A stretch of DNA of 64,000 nt from Faecalibacter macacae (GCF_003687725.1 NZ_RDOJ01000005.1:118833-182832); one strand, 5' to 3'. Counted from the first letter of the stretch, positions 25,678-34,626 are shown. Numbers and translations: made by a program. Notes: generated by a model not told the origin, from the sequence alone.

Positions 25678-26724
25678 TTGATTTTGAATACAACTGACAT
25701 TCAGTTATCTATTATTGTTGCCGTTTATGAACGTCAAGACGAGTTAACAGAATTATTATCGAGTTTAACAAAGCAAACAAATTCTAATTTTGAAATGATC
25801 ATCGTAGACGATGGATCAAAAAATAAATTAGATACAGTTTGTGCTAAATTTCAAGATCAATTAGATATTAAATATTATTATAAATCGAATTCAGGTCCAG
25901 GAAAATCTCGTAATTACGGAATGGAAAAAGCCAATGGTAATTATTTTATTTTCCTGGATTCGGATACGATTATTCCTTCAACATATATTCAATCGGTTTA
26001 CGATGAATTATCTTCAAATTATGTAGACGCTTTTGGTGGACCAGATGATGCGGATGAATCGTTTAATGAGATGCAAAAAGCAATTACATTTTCGATGACT
26101 TCATTTTTAACTACTGGTGGAATCAGAGGAGGTAAAAAGCAGGTAGGTAAATTTCAGCCGCGTAGCTTCAATATGGGAATTTCCCGTAAAGCTTACGAAA
26201 AAACTGGTGGATTTGCTGCCATGCGAATTGGTGAAGATCCAGATTTATCAATGCGTTTATGGGAAAATGGATTCGAAACGCGATTGTTTCAGGATTCAAA
26301 AGTGATTCATAAACGTCGTACTTCATTAAAGAAATTTGCGAAACAAGTTTATCAATTTGGTGTTGCGCGTCCGATTTTGAATCAGCGCCATCCAAATTAT
26401 GTAAAACCAACTTTTTGGTTTCCGAGTTTATTCTTTTTAGGGACTTTATTTGCTTGGTTTACTTTTGTGTTAGGATTTATTATTTTTGATTTGATAAAAA
26501 TTCTACATATTCCAATGATGTTTTGGTTATTGTATATGGTTCTTATTTTTGTATTTGCAACCATGCGTTTTAAATCAATTAAAGTTGGAGTTCTATCAAT
26601 GCAAACAACATTAATTCAGTTTTTTAACTATGGTTATGGTTTTTTAGAAAGTCAGTTTAAATTAAACATTCTGAAACAAGATCCTAAAAAAGCATTTCCT
26701 TCTCACTTTCATGTTGAAGATTAA
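25678..26724 (+). CDS. Family 2 glycosyltransferase with C-terminal membrane helices
   Basis: The 348-residue enzyme has a GT-A fold: LSIIVAVYERQDEL at the start, IIVDDGSKNKL (nucleotide-binding acidic pair), SGPGKSRNYGMEKANG, FLDSDT (DXD-like metal motif) and, after RSFNMGISRKAYEKTGGF, the catalytic region GEDPDLSMRLWENG. Two to three hydrophobic helices follow (about 240-300), so it is held on the inner membrane. It should transfer a sugar from a nucleotide donor to a lipid or polysaccharide acceptor. The start is a TTG (25678) with another TTG two codons on, 9 bases after the DUF2750 gene. Confidence 0.85.
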   Translation: MILNTTDIQLSIIVAVYERQDELTELLSSLTKQTNSNFEMIIVDDGSKNKLDTVCAKFQDQLDIKYYYKSNSGPGKSRNYGMEKANGNYFIFLDSDTIIPSTYIQSVYDELSSNYVDAFGGPDDADESFNEMQKAITFSMTSFLTTGGIRGGKKQVGKFQPRSFNMGISRKAYEKTGGFAAMRIGEDPDLSMRLWENGFETRLFQDSKVIHKRRTSLKKFAKQVYQFGVARPILNQRHPNYVKPTFWFPSLFFLGTLFAWFTFVLGFIIFDLIKILHIPMMFWLLYMVLIFVFATMRFKSIKVGVLSMQTTLIQFFNYGYGFLESQFKLNILKQDPKKAFPSHFHVED

Positions 26725-26966
26725 ATTAATTTAATTGTTCTGATTTAGTATTTTATTTTTGAATTGTAATAATATATATCAAAAGTAGATTAATGCAGAA
26801 GTAAGTGGTATAAATTGTTTTTAAAACGCATAAATTATCACCATTTACAAGCGAAATACAATCATTAGGATTATCAGTTTCATATTTCAAACTAACCCCA
26901 ATATTGATAGTACAAGGAAAACGAGGATGGTATAATACATATTTTTTTTGATTTTTACTATTTTTT

Positions 26967-27389
26967 TTATTTTATTCTCATCATTGTTACTAAAGAAGTA
27001 GCTACATGTTTTTCATGAGATAAATCGTTATCTACTGTATAAATTTCTGTTCTAATAACACTTATCTTTTTTCCTCCTTTAACAACAAAAGATTTTGATA
27101 ATAAGTTATCACCAAGCGCAGGATTTAAGTAATTTACTTTTAACTCTACAGTTACAACATAGCAATCGTCTTCATAATTACTAACCGCAGCATAACCAGA
27201 AGAAACATCTACTAATGAAGCAATCATTGCTCCATTAAACATTCCATGTTTTCTGGTCATTATTGTTTGTTTTGGAATTTTAATAGATATAAAACCAGTT
27301 TCAGCTTCAACTAATGTTGCATTGTAAAATTTTAATGTTTCTGAACTATTAAAGCTCGCTTCAATTAATTCTCTTTTTTCTGTTGTCAT
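26967..27389 (-). CDS. PaaI/hotdog-fold thioesterase
   Basis: The 140-residue protein shows the single hotdog domain of PaaI-type acyl-CoA thioesterases: RKHGMFNGAMIASLVDVSSGYAA (about 47-69, with the H-x-x-x-G and D-x-x-x-G positions), followed by VTVELKVNYLNPALGD (about 80-95). Such enzymes hydrolyse acyl-CoA esters, releasing stalled CoA. It is transcribed divergently from a CoA-transferase gene, which suggests linked acyl-CoA metabolism. Substrate unknown. A 242-base region downstream holds no clear gene, only an open frame without a start. Confidence 0.82.
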   Translation of the reverse strand: MTTEKRELIEASFNSSETLKFYNATLVEAETGFISIKIPKQTIMTRKHGMFNGAMIASLVDVSSGYAAVSNYEDDCYVVTVELKVNYLNPALGDNLLSKSFVVKGGKKISVIRTEIYTVDNDLSHEKHVATSLVTMMRIK

Positions 27390-27426
27390 AACTGTTTATC
27401 ATACTAATTGTTTTGCAAGAATAATT

Positions 27427-27434
27427 TATTTTTG
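27427..27434 (+). promoter_or_regulatory. -7 box of the CoA-transferase gene
   Basis: TATTTTTG fits TAnnTTTG, 19 bases upstream of the ATG at 27454. ATTG at 27407-27410 could serve as a weak -33 element with a short spacer. Confidence 0.45.
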
Positions 27435-27453
27435 TGAAAACAAATCAAAAAAG

Positions 27454-28719
27454 ATGACTTTTATAACTGCTAAAGAAGCTGTAAAAGCTGTTAAATCGGG
27501 AGATAGAGTATATGTGCATGCTGCTTCTATGACACCGACTATATTAACTGATGCTTTGACAGATCGCGCATCTGAATTAAAAGATGTAGAAATGTGTCAT
27601 ATCCATACCTATGGTGAAGCAAAATATGCTGATGTACAATACAAGGATTCGTTTTTTGTCAATTCATTGTTTGTGGGAGCCAATGTTAGACATACGATTA
27701 AACAAGGGAACGGTTCATATACGCCTATATTTTTAGGCTCTATGCCAAAGGCTATTTTAAATGGAGATTTAAAGGTTGATGTATTATTAATACAAGTAAC
27801 AGAGCCAGATGTACATGGTTATTGTTCTTTAGGAACTTCGATAGAAAATATTCATGCAGCAACTCAAACTGCAAGAGTGATTATTGCTCAGGTAAATAAA
27901 TTTGTACCTCGTACTTTTGGAGATTCCTATATTCATGTATCAAAAATTACGCATTTAGTCGAGCATCATTCGCCATTATATGCATTTTCTATGCCTGAAG
28001 CTACAACTGATGAAATAACTATAGGAAATTATATTGCTGAACTTATTGAAGATAAAAGTTGTTTACAAATGGGAATTGGATCAATTCCGAATGCAGTTTT
28101 AGCTAATTTAACGAACCACAAAGGTTTAGGAATCCATACTGAAATGTTTTCAGATGGAATTATTCCGTTAGTAAAATCAGGTGTAATTACAGGTGAACAT
28201 AAAGGTATTTTAAAAGGAAAAATTGTATCAACTTTTGCTGATGGATCACAAGATTTATATGATTTTATCAATCAAAATCCAATCATTGAAATGAAACCAA
28301 CTTCATTTTCTAATGATCCATATAAAATAGCGAAGAATAATCGTTTAATTTCTATCAATTCGGCAATTGAGGTTGATGTAACCGGACAAGTTTGTGCAGA
28401 TTCTATTGGGACAAATGTATTTTCTGGTGTTGGAGGACAAATTGATTTTATTACAGGAGCTTCTATGAGTAAAGGAGGAAAATCAATTTTAGCTTTAACT
28501 TCTACAACGAATAAAGGAGTAAATAAGATTGTTCCAACTTTAAAGATTGGTGCCGGAGTTGTAACTTCTCGTGCGCATGTTGATTATATTGTAACTGAAT
28601 TTGGAGTTGCAAAACTTTCGGGAAAACACATCAGAGATCGTGTAAAGGCAATGGTAGAAATTGCTCATCCTGATTTTAGGGAAGAAATAGATCGTGAATA
28701 TTTTGAAGCTATAAAATAG
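27454..28719 (+). CDS. Acetyl-CoA hydrolase/CoA-transferase family enzyme
   Basis: The 421-residue protein belongs to the acetate/4-hydroxybutyrate CoA-transferase group, which moves CoA between acids such as acetate, succinate, propionate and 4-hydroxybutyrate. Visible are EPDVHGYCSLG (about 117-127), MGIGSIPNAVL (206-216), LGIHTEMFSDG (225-235) and GGQIDFITGASMSKGGKS (about 328-345). By analogy with characterised 4-hydroxybutyrate CoA-transferases, E230 in HTEMFSDG is the likely glutamate that carries CoA. It is divergent from a hotdog thioesterase and ends at a bidirectional terminator. The substrate pair cannot be fixed from sequence; acetate is plausible beside the glyoxylate genes in this genome. 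Confidence 0.88.
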   Translation: MTFITAKEAVKAVKSGDRVYVHAASMTPTILTDALTDRASELKDVEMCHIHTYGEAKYADVQYKDSFFVNSLFVGANVRHTIKQGNGSYTPIFLGSMPKAILNGDLKVDVLLIQVTEPDVHGYCSLGTSIENIHAATQTARVIIAQVNKFVPRTFGDSYIHVSKITHLVEHHSPLYAFSMPEATTDEITIGNYIAELIEDKSCLQMGIGSIPNAVLANLTNHKGLGIHTEMFSDGIIPLVKSGVITGEHKGILKGKIVSTFADGSQDLYDFINQNPIIEMKPTSFSNDPYKIAKNNRLISINSAIEVDVTGQVCADSIGTNVFSGVGGQIDFITGASMSKGGKSILALTSTTNKGVNKIVPTLKIGAGVVTSRAHVDYIVTEFGVAKLSGKHIRDRVKAMVEIAHPDFREEIDREYFEAIK

Positions 28720-28724
28720 AAATA

Positions 28725-28754
28725 AAAAAAACCGATGAATTTCATCGGTTTTTT
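28725..28754. terminator. Bidirectional terminator
   Basis: AAAAAAACCGATGA and TCATCGGTTTTTT form a perfect stem around ATT between the convergent CoA-transferase and nitroreductase genes. Confidence 0.88.
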
Positions 28755-28758
28755 GTCA

Positions 28759-29394
28759 TTATTTAATTTCTAATACAAATTCTTCTGTCGGAATTCTAAC
28801 TTTGTTCAACGATGCATTCCAGTCATTTCCTTCATCTCTGTAGCCAATAGGTAACATTAAAACACTACTTAATCCTTTGATTTTTAAACCTAAAATTTCA
28901 TCTAATTTATCGTTTTCAAAGCCTTCCATCGGTGTAGCATCTATCTTTAGTTCAGCTGCTTGTGCAATAGACATAGCCATACCGATGTATGCTTGTTTAG
29001 CGGTATGAATAAAATTTTCTTCCTGTGATTGAGGCAGATAAATACTTTTTAATTTATCTGTATATGAATTAAATCGTCCACGAGGTAATTCTCTTACATC
29101 AGTTGCAAAATCGAAAGCAGAGTCAATTCGTTCTTCAGTGTATTTGTCCCATGAGGCAAAAACTAATAAGTGTGAACAATCTTTAACAATTTCTTGTCCA
29201 AATGAAACATCAACTAATTTTTCTTTAATTTCTTGATTTGTAATAACAAGTACACGAAATTGCTGTAAACCAGATGAAGTAGGAGCTAATCTTGCTGCTT
29301 CTACAATTTTTTGTACATCAGCTTCGTCTACTTTTTTTGTAGTATCATATTTTTTAGTGGCATATCTCCACTGTAAAGTATCTATTAATGACAT
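28759..29394 (-). CDS. Nitroreductase-family NAD(P)H oxidoreductase
   Basis: FMN-dependent oxidoreductase of the NfsB/dihydropteridine-reductase type, 211 residues from the chosen start. It begins with the family mark LQWRYATKKYD (FMN-binding RxxxRxY-like) followed by VEAARLAPTSSGLQQFRVLVI (about 31-51), and carries the C-terminal LPIGYRDEG that completes the FMN site. An in-frame ATG at 29415 would add seven residues, but the -7 box at 29413-29420 overlaps it, so I use the ATG at 29394. Physiological substrate is unknown; such enzymes reduce quinones, nitroaromatics and enones. Confidence 0.88.
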   Translation of the reverse strand: MSLIDTLQWRYATKKYDTTKKVDEADVQKIVEAARLAPTSSGLQQFRVLVITNQEIKEKLVDVSFGQEIVKDCSHLLVFASWDKYTEERIDSAFDFATDVRELPRGRFNSYTDKLKSIYLPQSQEENFIHTAKQAYIGMAMSIAQAAELKIDATPMEGFENDKLDEILGLKIKGLSSVLMLPIGYRDEGNDWNASLNKVRIPTEEFVLEIK

Positions 29395-29412
29395 TTTTTC
29401 TTTATTGTAGTG

Positions 29413-29420
29413 CAAATTTA
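29413..29420 (-). promoter_or_regulatory. -7 box of the nitroreductase gene
   Basis: On the minus strand TAAATTTG fits TAnnTTTG and lies 18 bases upstream of ATG 29394. It decides against the longer start at 29415. Confidence 0.5.
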
Positions 29421-29490
29421 AATTAATTCAGTCTAATTTATAATTGATTTATGTCAATTAACATGTAATAATCAAAAGATTAAGATTTTA

Positions 29491-30072
29491 TTAATAATAT
29501 AGTCTAAAACCCATTTTCACACATAAATTGTAATGCTTTTCAAAAAGTGTTTCTACTAATTCTACTGGATCATCAAATTCTCTAGCTAATTCAAAAAAAT
29601 GTTGATCTAAAATAGTGCTCAATATTGGTGCATTTTTAACATAACCCGATACGGCTTTTGCACCAGTTACATCTAAGAAATATTGAAATGTTTCTTCTTC
29701 TAAATCTAAACATTTAGTGTTTGAAAAATGAATAATTTTATCAGTTAAGCGACCTTGAAATAATTCTGAAATTTCCTCTAAAGAATAATAATAGCCATCG
29801 ATTTCTATATTATGATCTTGACCATTAAAAACTAAATAGATAATTTGATATTCTCTAAAGTTTTTGTCATGAAATAATAGATTAGAAATACTTTCTTCAA
29901 ATCCTTCAAAACTATCACATGGTTGATAAACATTTGTTATACCTTTGTTTAAGGCAAGATGTTCAAAGAAAGGAAATAATTTAGATGTTTCTTCCGTTTC
30001 AATATCATCAACCCCTTCTAAACAAAAGATTTTAAAATCATCAAACTCTTCATCATAAAGCTTTACATCCAT
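29491..30072 (-). CDS. DUF6642-like caspase/CHAT-fold protein, probably catalytically dead
   Basis: This 193-residue protein resembles the stand-alone DUF6642 family: FCLEG near the N-terminus (16-20), a hydrophobic strand before a glycine (YLVFNG, 79-84), SLEEISELFQGR (97-108), DKIIHFSNTKCL (111-122) and TGAKAVSGYVKNAP (136-149). As I recall the family, the strand normally ends in a His-Gly and the second strand in Gly-Ser-Cys, the catalytic dyad of caspase-like folds. Here the histidine position is N83 and the serine-cysteine position is replaced, with C121 displaced. Loss of catalysis is therefore likely, but the fold call is from pattern memory only. It is monocistronic and acidic. A role in defence or signalling is speculation. 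Confidence 0.5.
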   Translation of the reverse strand: MDVKLYDEEFDDFKIFCLEGVDDIETEETSKLFPFFEHLALNKGITNVYQPCDSFEGFEESISNLLFHDKNFREYQIIYLVFNGQDHNIEIDGYYYSLEEISELFQGRLTDKIIHFSNTKCLDLEEETFQYFLDVTGAKAVSGYVKNAPILSTILDQHFFELAREFDDPVELVETLFEKHYNLCVKMGFRLYY

Positions 30073-30087
30073 TATTTTTTCTTTTTA

Positions 30088-30095
30088 CAAAGTTA
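30088..30095 (-). promoter_or_regulatory. -7 box of the DUF6642-like gene
   Basis: TAACTTTG on the minus strand, 15 bases before the ATG at 30072, fits TAnnTTTG. No clear -33 element. Confidence 0.45.
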
Positions 30096-30208
30096 AAAAA
30101 AAACAGTAATTAAATGCTTCGAATTAATTTTAATTATCTAAATAAGGTATTTGGTTAATTCAATTTAATGGTTTATTAAATCTTTATATATTGAATTGAA
30201 ATGCTATA

Positions 30209-30320
30209 TAAATTTGTATTTATAACATTCCTAGCTAACAAAAAAAATCTAATATCAATCTGATCTATATATATAATTATAGGTTGGATTGATATTTTTT
30301 TTTGAAGATAAAATCTTCTT
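30209..30320 (+). ncRNA. Candidate small RNA or attenuator leader with terminator-like hairpin
   Basis: TAAATTTG at 30209-30216 fits the -7 box. About 35 bases after the expected transcript start, AATATCAATC (30251-30260) pairs with GATTGATATT (30287-30296), enclosing an inner CTATA/TATAG stem, and a T-run to 30303 follows: a complete intrinsic terminator. No plus-strand gene lies upstream. A second small hairpin GAAGAT-AAAA-like loop-ATCTTC (30304-30318) follows. The LLM oxidoreductase starts at 30346, so this is either a short RNA of about 80 bases or a leader that terminates conditionally. Confidence 0.4.
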
Positions 30321-30345
30321 ATTTTAGTACAGTAATTAATGATTG

Positions 30346-31344
30346 ATGGAAAAACTAAAGAATATTAAATATTCAGTTTTAGATTTAGCTGTAGTAAGAA
30401 AAGGAGATTCGTTAAATGAAACGTTTCAAAATACGTTAGAATGTGCTAAAATTACAGAAGATTTAGGATACACAAGATATTGGTTGTCTGAACATCATAA
30501 TATGGAAAATGTAGCGAGTTCTGCTACATCTATTTTAATTGGTTATGTTGCGGGCGGAACTTCTACAATTCGTGTTGGGTCTGGTGGTATTATGTTACCC
30601 AATCATACTGCTTTAAATATTGCTGAACAATTCGGAACTTTAGATGCATTATATCCAAATCGTATCGATTTAGGCTTAGGACGTGCGCCAGGAACGGATC
30701 AGTTAACTGCTTCAATACTTCGCCGTGGTGAGGGGTTTCATCAATATAATTTTGAATTAGAAATCAAAGAACTTCAACGTTATTTGTCTGCAGAGAATTG
30801 TACTAATAAAGTTCGTGCAATTCCGGGAGAAGGTGCTAATGTAGATTTATATATATTAGGATCAAGTACAGAAAGTGCGTATTTGGCTGCCAATTTAGGG
30901 TTGCCTTATGCTTTTGCTGGGCATTTTGCTCCTCAACAGTTTTATGAAGCTATCAAAATTTACAAGAAACATTTTCAGCCGTCCAAATATCTTTCAAAAC
31001 CTTATACAATGGCGTGTGTTAATGTTATTGCAGCTTATTCAGATCAAGAAGCACATTATTTATCAATGACGATGTATCAATCTTTTCTAAATATAATTAC
31101 TGATCGTAGACAACCAGTAGTTTCCCCTGAAGAAACAGATTTACAAAATTGTACAGATCATCAGAAATATATATTAAAAGGTATGACAGCGTTATCATTT
31201 ATTGGTTCTCGATCTACTTTGCATGCCGCGTTAATAGATTTTGTAAATGAAACTGGAATTGATGAGATTATTGTGAATTCTAATATTTATGACCAAAAAG
31301 CAAAACGTAAATCATACCAAATAATTAGCGAATTATTTAAATAA
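30346..31344 (+). CDS. LLM-class flavin-dependent oxidoreductase
   Basis: The 332-residue protein belongs to the bacterial luciferase-like monooxygenase group most like the MsnO8/YhbW type: SVLDLAVVRKGDSLNETFQNTLE (11-33 region), GYTRYWLSEHHNMENVASSAT, IRVGSGGIMLPNHTALNIAEQFGTLDALYPNRIDLGLGRAPGTDQ in adjoining segments, and a C-terminal GSRSTLHAAL. These form the TIM barrel that binds reduced FMN. The substrate is unknown. I use ATG 30346; a TTG one codon upstream is an alternative. The preceding region has a hairpin terminator that may attenuate it. Its stop overlaps the start of the next membrane-protein gene by one base. Confidence 0.88.
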   Translation: MEKLKNIKYSVLDLAVVRKGDSLNETFQNTLECAKITEDLGYTRYWLSEHHNMENVASSATSILIGYVAGGTSTIRVGSGGIMLPNHTALNIAEQFGTLDALYPNRIDLGLGRAPGTDQLTASILRRGEGFHQYNFELEIKELQRYLSAENCTNKVRAIPGEGANVDLYILGSSTESAYLAANLGLPYAFAGHFAPQQFYEAIKIYKKHFQPSKYLSKPYTMACVNVIAAYSDQEAHYLSMTMYQSFLNIITDRRQPVVSPEETDLQNCTDHQKYILKGMTALSFIGSRSTLHAALIDFVNETGIDEIIVNSNIYDQKAKRKSYQIISELFK

Positions 31345-31841
31345 TGAAAAAGAAAAAAACATTTTCAAGATTTGATTATTATTTAATGTTGTTGGATGAA
31401 TTTAAAGATCAATTTACTATTGTTTTATTATTCAATATAGCTGTTTTCTTTTTGTCAAATAATTTAGATTCTCTATATAGTCAAACTTATCTTTATTCGT
31501 CTTTTAACGATTATTTCGATGAATTTTCTGTTCAATTTATCTTAAATGATTTTTTCAAGATTTTAGGTTACATCTATTTCTTTGCAATATTTGTGCATTT
31601 TGGGGTATATAAAAAAAATATAAAATGGTTATTTCGTCTAAACGCTGCAATTTTAGTGCTTGCATCTACTTATGTTTGGTGTATTCCAACTTTTAATAGT
31701 ATTTTGTTGATTTTAGAAAAAGGTCATTTATTTTTCATATTATCATTGTTTACTCAATTTCTTACTTATTTGGTAGTTGGAAATGAATTTTATCAGCTCA
31801 TCAAAAAAAGGATAAAACAACCCGAAATCAATCATTCTTAA
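31344..31841 (+). CDS. Membrane protein, unknown
   Basis: The 165-residue product has a lysine-rich N-terminus (MKKKKTFSRFD) and four hydrophobic helices (about 22-40, 70-88, 95-115 and 120-143), ending in a basic tail (KKRIKQPE). No family recognised. Its ATG overlaps the stop of the LLM oxidoreductase gene by one base, so the two are translationally coupled. This suggests a linked role, but the sequence does not show what it is. Confidence 0.65.
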   Translation: MKKKKTFSRFDYYLMLLDEFKDQFTIVLLFNIAVFFLSNNLDSLYSQTYLYSSFNDYFDEFSVQFILNDFFKILGYIYFFAIFVHFGVYKKNIKWLFRLNAAILVLASTYVWCIPTFNSILLILEKGHLFFILSLFTQFLTYLVVGNEFYQLIKKRIKQPEINHS

Positions 31842-31842
31842 T

Positions 31843-31850
31843 TATATTTG
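31843..31850 (+). promoter_or_regulatory. -7 box of the prenyl synthase gene
   Basis: TATATTTG fits TAnnTTTG, 30 bases upstream of the ATG at 31881. Confidence 0.5.
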
Positions 31851-31880
31851 CCAAAACTTAATTTTTACAAAAATTAAACT

Positions 31881-32852
31881 ATGAGTTCATTAGATAAATT
31901 TCACGATTTAGTTGCACAAGGATTACAAGAAAATTCTTTAATCAATACACCAAAAGAATTGTACGAGCCAATGGATTATATCCTAAATATTGGTGGTAAA
32001 CGTATTCGTCCGGTAATTGTTTTATTAGGTGCAGATTTATTTGATGGAGATTTACAACAAGTCATTAAACCTTCTTTAGCGGTTGAGTTTTTTCATAATT
32101 TCTCATTAATGCATGATGATATTATGGACGATGCGCCATTACGTCGCGGAAAAACTACAGTTCACGAACAATATGGTGTTAATACAGCAATTCTTTCAGG
32201 AGATGCTTTATTGATTAGATCATACGAAATGTTAGAAGATTTAGAACCTGAATTATTTAAAAAGGTAACTAAATTATTCACTAAAACGGCGAAGGAATTA
32301 TGTGAAGGTCAGCAATGGGACATTAATTTCGAAACGCAAACGAATGTTTCTTACGAAGATTACATCAAAATGATTTCTTTCAAAACTGGTGTTTTAGTTG
32401 GTGCTTCTTTACAAATCGGTGCTTTAATTGCTGGAGCTAAAGAGGAGGATGCTGAATTAATTTATCAATATGGTCTTAATTTAGGAATCGCATACCAATT
32501 AAAAGATGATTATTTAGATGTATTCGGAAATTTAGAGCATTTAGGTAAAAAACACGCAGGAGATATTTACGAAAATAAGAAAACGATTCTTTACATTTCT
32601 GCTTTAGAAGCTGCAAATAAAGAAGAGCGTGATGAATTATTATTCTGGTATAATATGAATACGGATAATATTGATAAAGTTTACGCTGTAGAGAAAATTT
32701 TCAGAAAATTAAATGTAAACAAAAAGCTTTCTACTTTAATTCGTGAATACACGAATAAAGCACATCAATATTTAGATAAAATTGACGTAGCTGACGATAA
32801 GAAAGTTTATTTACGTGAATTAAGCGAACTTTTAATTGACCGTCAAGGATAA
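31881..32852 (+). CDS. Trans-isoprenyl diphosphate synthase
   Basis: Condenses isopentenyl diphosphate with allylic diphosphates. The 323-residue protein has the first aspartate-rich motif DDIMDD (79-84) followed by APLRRG, and the second, KDDYLD (208-213), plus GGKRIRP (38-44), all needed for catalysis. The length and motifs fit a short- to medium-chain (geranylgeranyl/farnesyl) or quinone side-chain synthase; residues setting chain length cannot be read with certainty. It stands at the head of a run of same-strand genes (GSCFA protein 6 bases downstream, TatD overlapping that), so these are probably cotranscribed. Confidence 0.92.
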   Translation: MSSLDKFHDLVAQGLQENSLINTPKELYEPMDYILNIGGKRIRPVIVLLGADLFDGDLQQVIKPSLAVEFFHNFSLMHDDIMDDAPLRRGKTTVHEQYGVNTAILSGDALLIRSYEMLEDLEPELFKKVTKLFTKTAKELCEGQQWDINFETQTNVSYEDYIKMISFKTGVLVGASLQIGALIAGAKEEDAELIYQYGLNLGIAYQLKDDYLDVFGNLEHLGKKHAGDIYENKKTILYISALEAANKEERDELLFWYNMNTDNIDKVYAVEKIFRKLNVNKKLSTLIREYTNKAHQYLDKIDVADDKKVYLRELSELLIDRQG

Positions 32853-32858
32853 TATAAA

Positions 32859-33845
32859 ATGCAATTTCGAACGACTTTTCATATTCCTGAATCTGATTTT
32901 AAAATTAATCATCAGCATAAAATTTTGACCATTGGTTCTTGTTTTTCTGATGAAATGGGAAACCGATTAGTTGATTTAAAATTTGATGGATTAATTAATC
33001 CTTTTGGAATTATTTTTAATGCTTATTCCATTCAAAATTTAATCGAAAGAAGCATCGATAAAAGATATTTTACAACGGATGATGTACATCAAAACGGAGA
33101 ACAATTTTTCTGTTTTGATGTACATTCATCATTTAATGCACTTTCTAAAGATGAGGTTTTAATCAATTTAAATTTAACTTTAGATCGTGTACATCATCAA
33201 ATTAAGAATTGCGATGTTTTGATTTTAACATTAGGAACTTCGTGGGTTTATGAAAGAATAGATACGGCTGAAATTGTTGCAAATTGCCATAAAGTAGAAG
33301 CTAAGCAATTTAAGAAAGTATTACTTACAACCGAAGAGAATTTTAAATCGATGGATTTAATTGCTTTTGAAATCACGAAAATTAATCCAAACGTTAAGAT
33401 TATTACAACTGTTAGTCCAGTTCGTCATATTAAAGACGGAATTGTAGAAAATAATGTAAGTAAGGCAAGGTTATTAGACGCTTTATATCAATTAGATTTA
33501 AAATACAAACAAGTCAATTATTTTCCGTCTTACGAATTGGTGATGGATGATTTAAGAGATTATCGTTTTTATAAAGAAGATTTAATTCATCCCACAAATC
33601 AAGCAGTAGAATATATTTGGGAAAAATTTGGAGAAACTTATTTCGAAAATTCAACACAAACCATTATTCAAAAAATTAGCAAAATAAATAGTGCTTTAAA
33701 TCATCGTCCGTTTAATGAAGAATCAACAAGTCATCAAAAGTTTTTACAAAAGACGATGCAGATGATAAATGAATTAGAGAAAGGACAAAAATTAGATTTT
33801 CAGCAAGAAAAAGAAATATTAAGAACAAAGATCAAATCATGTTAA
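32859..33845 (+). CDS. GSCFA domain protein
   Basis: The 328-residue protein opens with the GSCFA family signature: ILTIGSCFSDEMGNRL (about 24-38), followed by NPFGIIFNAYSI, LILTLGTSWVYE (about 122-133) and TTVSPVRHIKDG (about 183-194), with DDLRDYRFYKEDLIHPT near the end. The pattern (G-S-C block, later Asp-x-x-His-Pro) resembles SGNH/GDSL hydrolases, so an esterase or acyltransferase role is plausible but unproven. It overlaps the TatD gene by 7 bases and follows the prenyl synthase by 6. Confidence 0.85.
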   Translation: MQFRTTFHIPESDFKINHQHKILTIGSCFSDEMGNRLVDLKFDGLINPFGIIFNAYSIQNLIERSIDKRYFTTDDVHQNGEQFFCFDVHSSFNALSKDEVLINLNLTLDRVHHQIKNCDVLILTLGTSWVYERIDTAEIVANCHKVEAKQFKKVLLTTEENFKSMDLIAFEITKINPNVKIITTVSPVRHIKDGIVENNVSKARLLDALYQLDLKYKQVNYFPSYELVMDDLRDYRFYKEDLIHPTNQAVEYIWEKFGETYFENSTQTIIQKISKINSALNHRPFNEESTSHQKFLQKTMQMINELEKGQKLDFQQEKEILRTKIKSC

Positions 33846-34606
33846 TTGATACACATACACACTTGTATTCTGAGCAGTTTGCAAAAGATATTACTGAAGT
33901 AATTGCACGTGCAAAGGAAAATGGTGTTGAACGATTTTATTTACCCGCAATCGATCAATCGTATACAGAAAAGATGTTGAATTTAGAAGCTCAATATCCA
34001 AATGAAATGTTTGCGATGATGGGATTACATCCATGTTCAGTTCATCCAAATACGTTAGAATCTGAAATGGCACATGTTCGTGAATGGATTGATAAAAGAG
34101 ATTTTAAAGCAATCGGAGAAATCGGAATTGATTTATATTGGGAAAAAGCATATTTAAAAGAACAACAGGATGCTTTTAAAACCCAAATTGAATGGGCGAA
34201 AGAAAAGAATTTACCAATTGTTATTCATTGTCGTGATGCTTTTAATGAAGTTTTTGAAGTTTTAGAAGAAGTAAAAGACGATAAATTATTCGGAATTTTC
34301 CATTGTTTTTCTGGGACTAAAGAAGATGCGCAACGCGCGATTGATTTTAATTTAAAATTAGGAATCGGTGGAGTAGTGACTTTTAAAAATGGAAAAATTG
34401 ATCAGTTTTTAGCGGATTTTGATATAAAACACATCGTTTTAGAAACAGATTCGCCTTATTTAGCACCAGTTCCTTTTAGAGGGAAACGAAATGAATCAAG
34501 TTATTTAAAGTATGTTTCTGAGAAGTTAGTCGATATTTATCACTTGACTCCGAATGAAATCGCAGAAATAACAACAAAAAATGCATTAGATATATTCGAA
34601 CGTTAG
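33839..34606 (+). CDS. TatD family metal-dependent hydrolase
   Basis: The 255-residue TIM-barrel metalloenzyme shows DTHTHLYS with H6 and H8, GEIGIDLYW (metal-bridging glutamate), [16 protein letters not shown] and [15 protein letters not shown], the complete TatD metal-site set. Members act as 3'-5' DNA exonucleases or D-aminoacyl-tRNA deacylase-like enzymes in DNA repair and fragmentation. The start ATG overlaps the end of the GSCFA gene by 7 bases, implying translational coupling. Confidence 0.93.
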   Translation: MLIDTHTHLYSEQFAKDITEVIARAKENGVERFYLPAIDQSYTEKMLNLEAQYPNEMFAMMGLHPCSVHPNTLESEMAHVREWIDKRDFKAIGEIGIDLYWEKAYLKEQQDAFKTQIEWAKEKNLPIVIHCRDAFNEVFEVLEEVKDDKLFGIFHCFSGTKEDAQRAIDFNLKLGIGGVVTFKNGKIDQFLADFDIKHIVLETDSPYLAPVPFRGKRNESSYLKYVSEKLVDIYHLTPNEIAEITTKNALDIFER

Positions 34607-34626
34607 TAGAATAGTAAGAGATAAAT

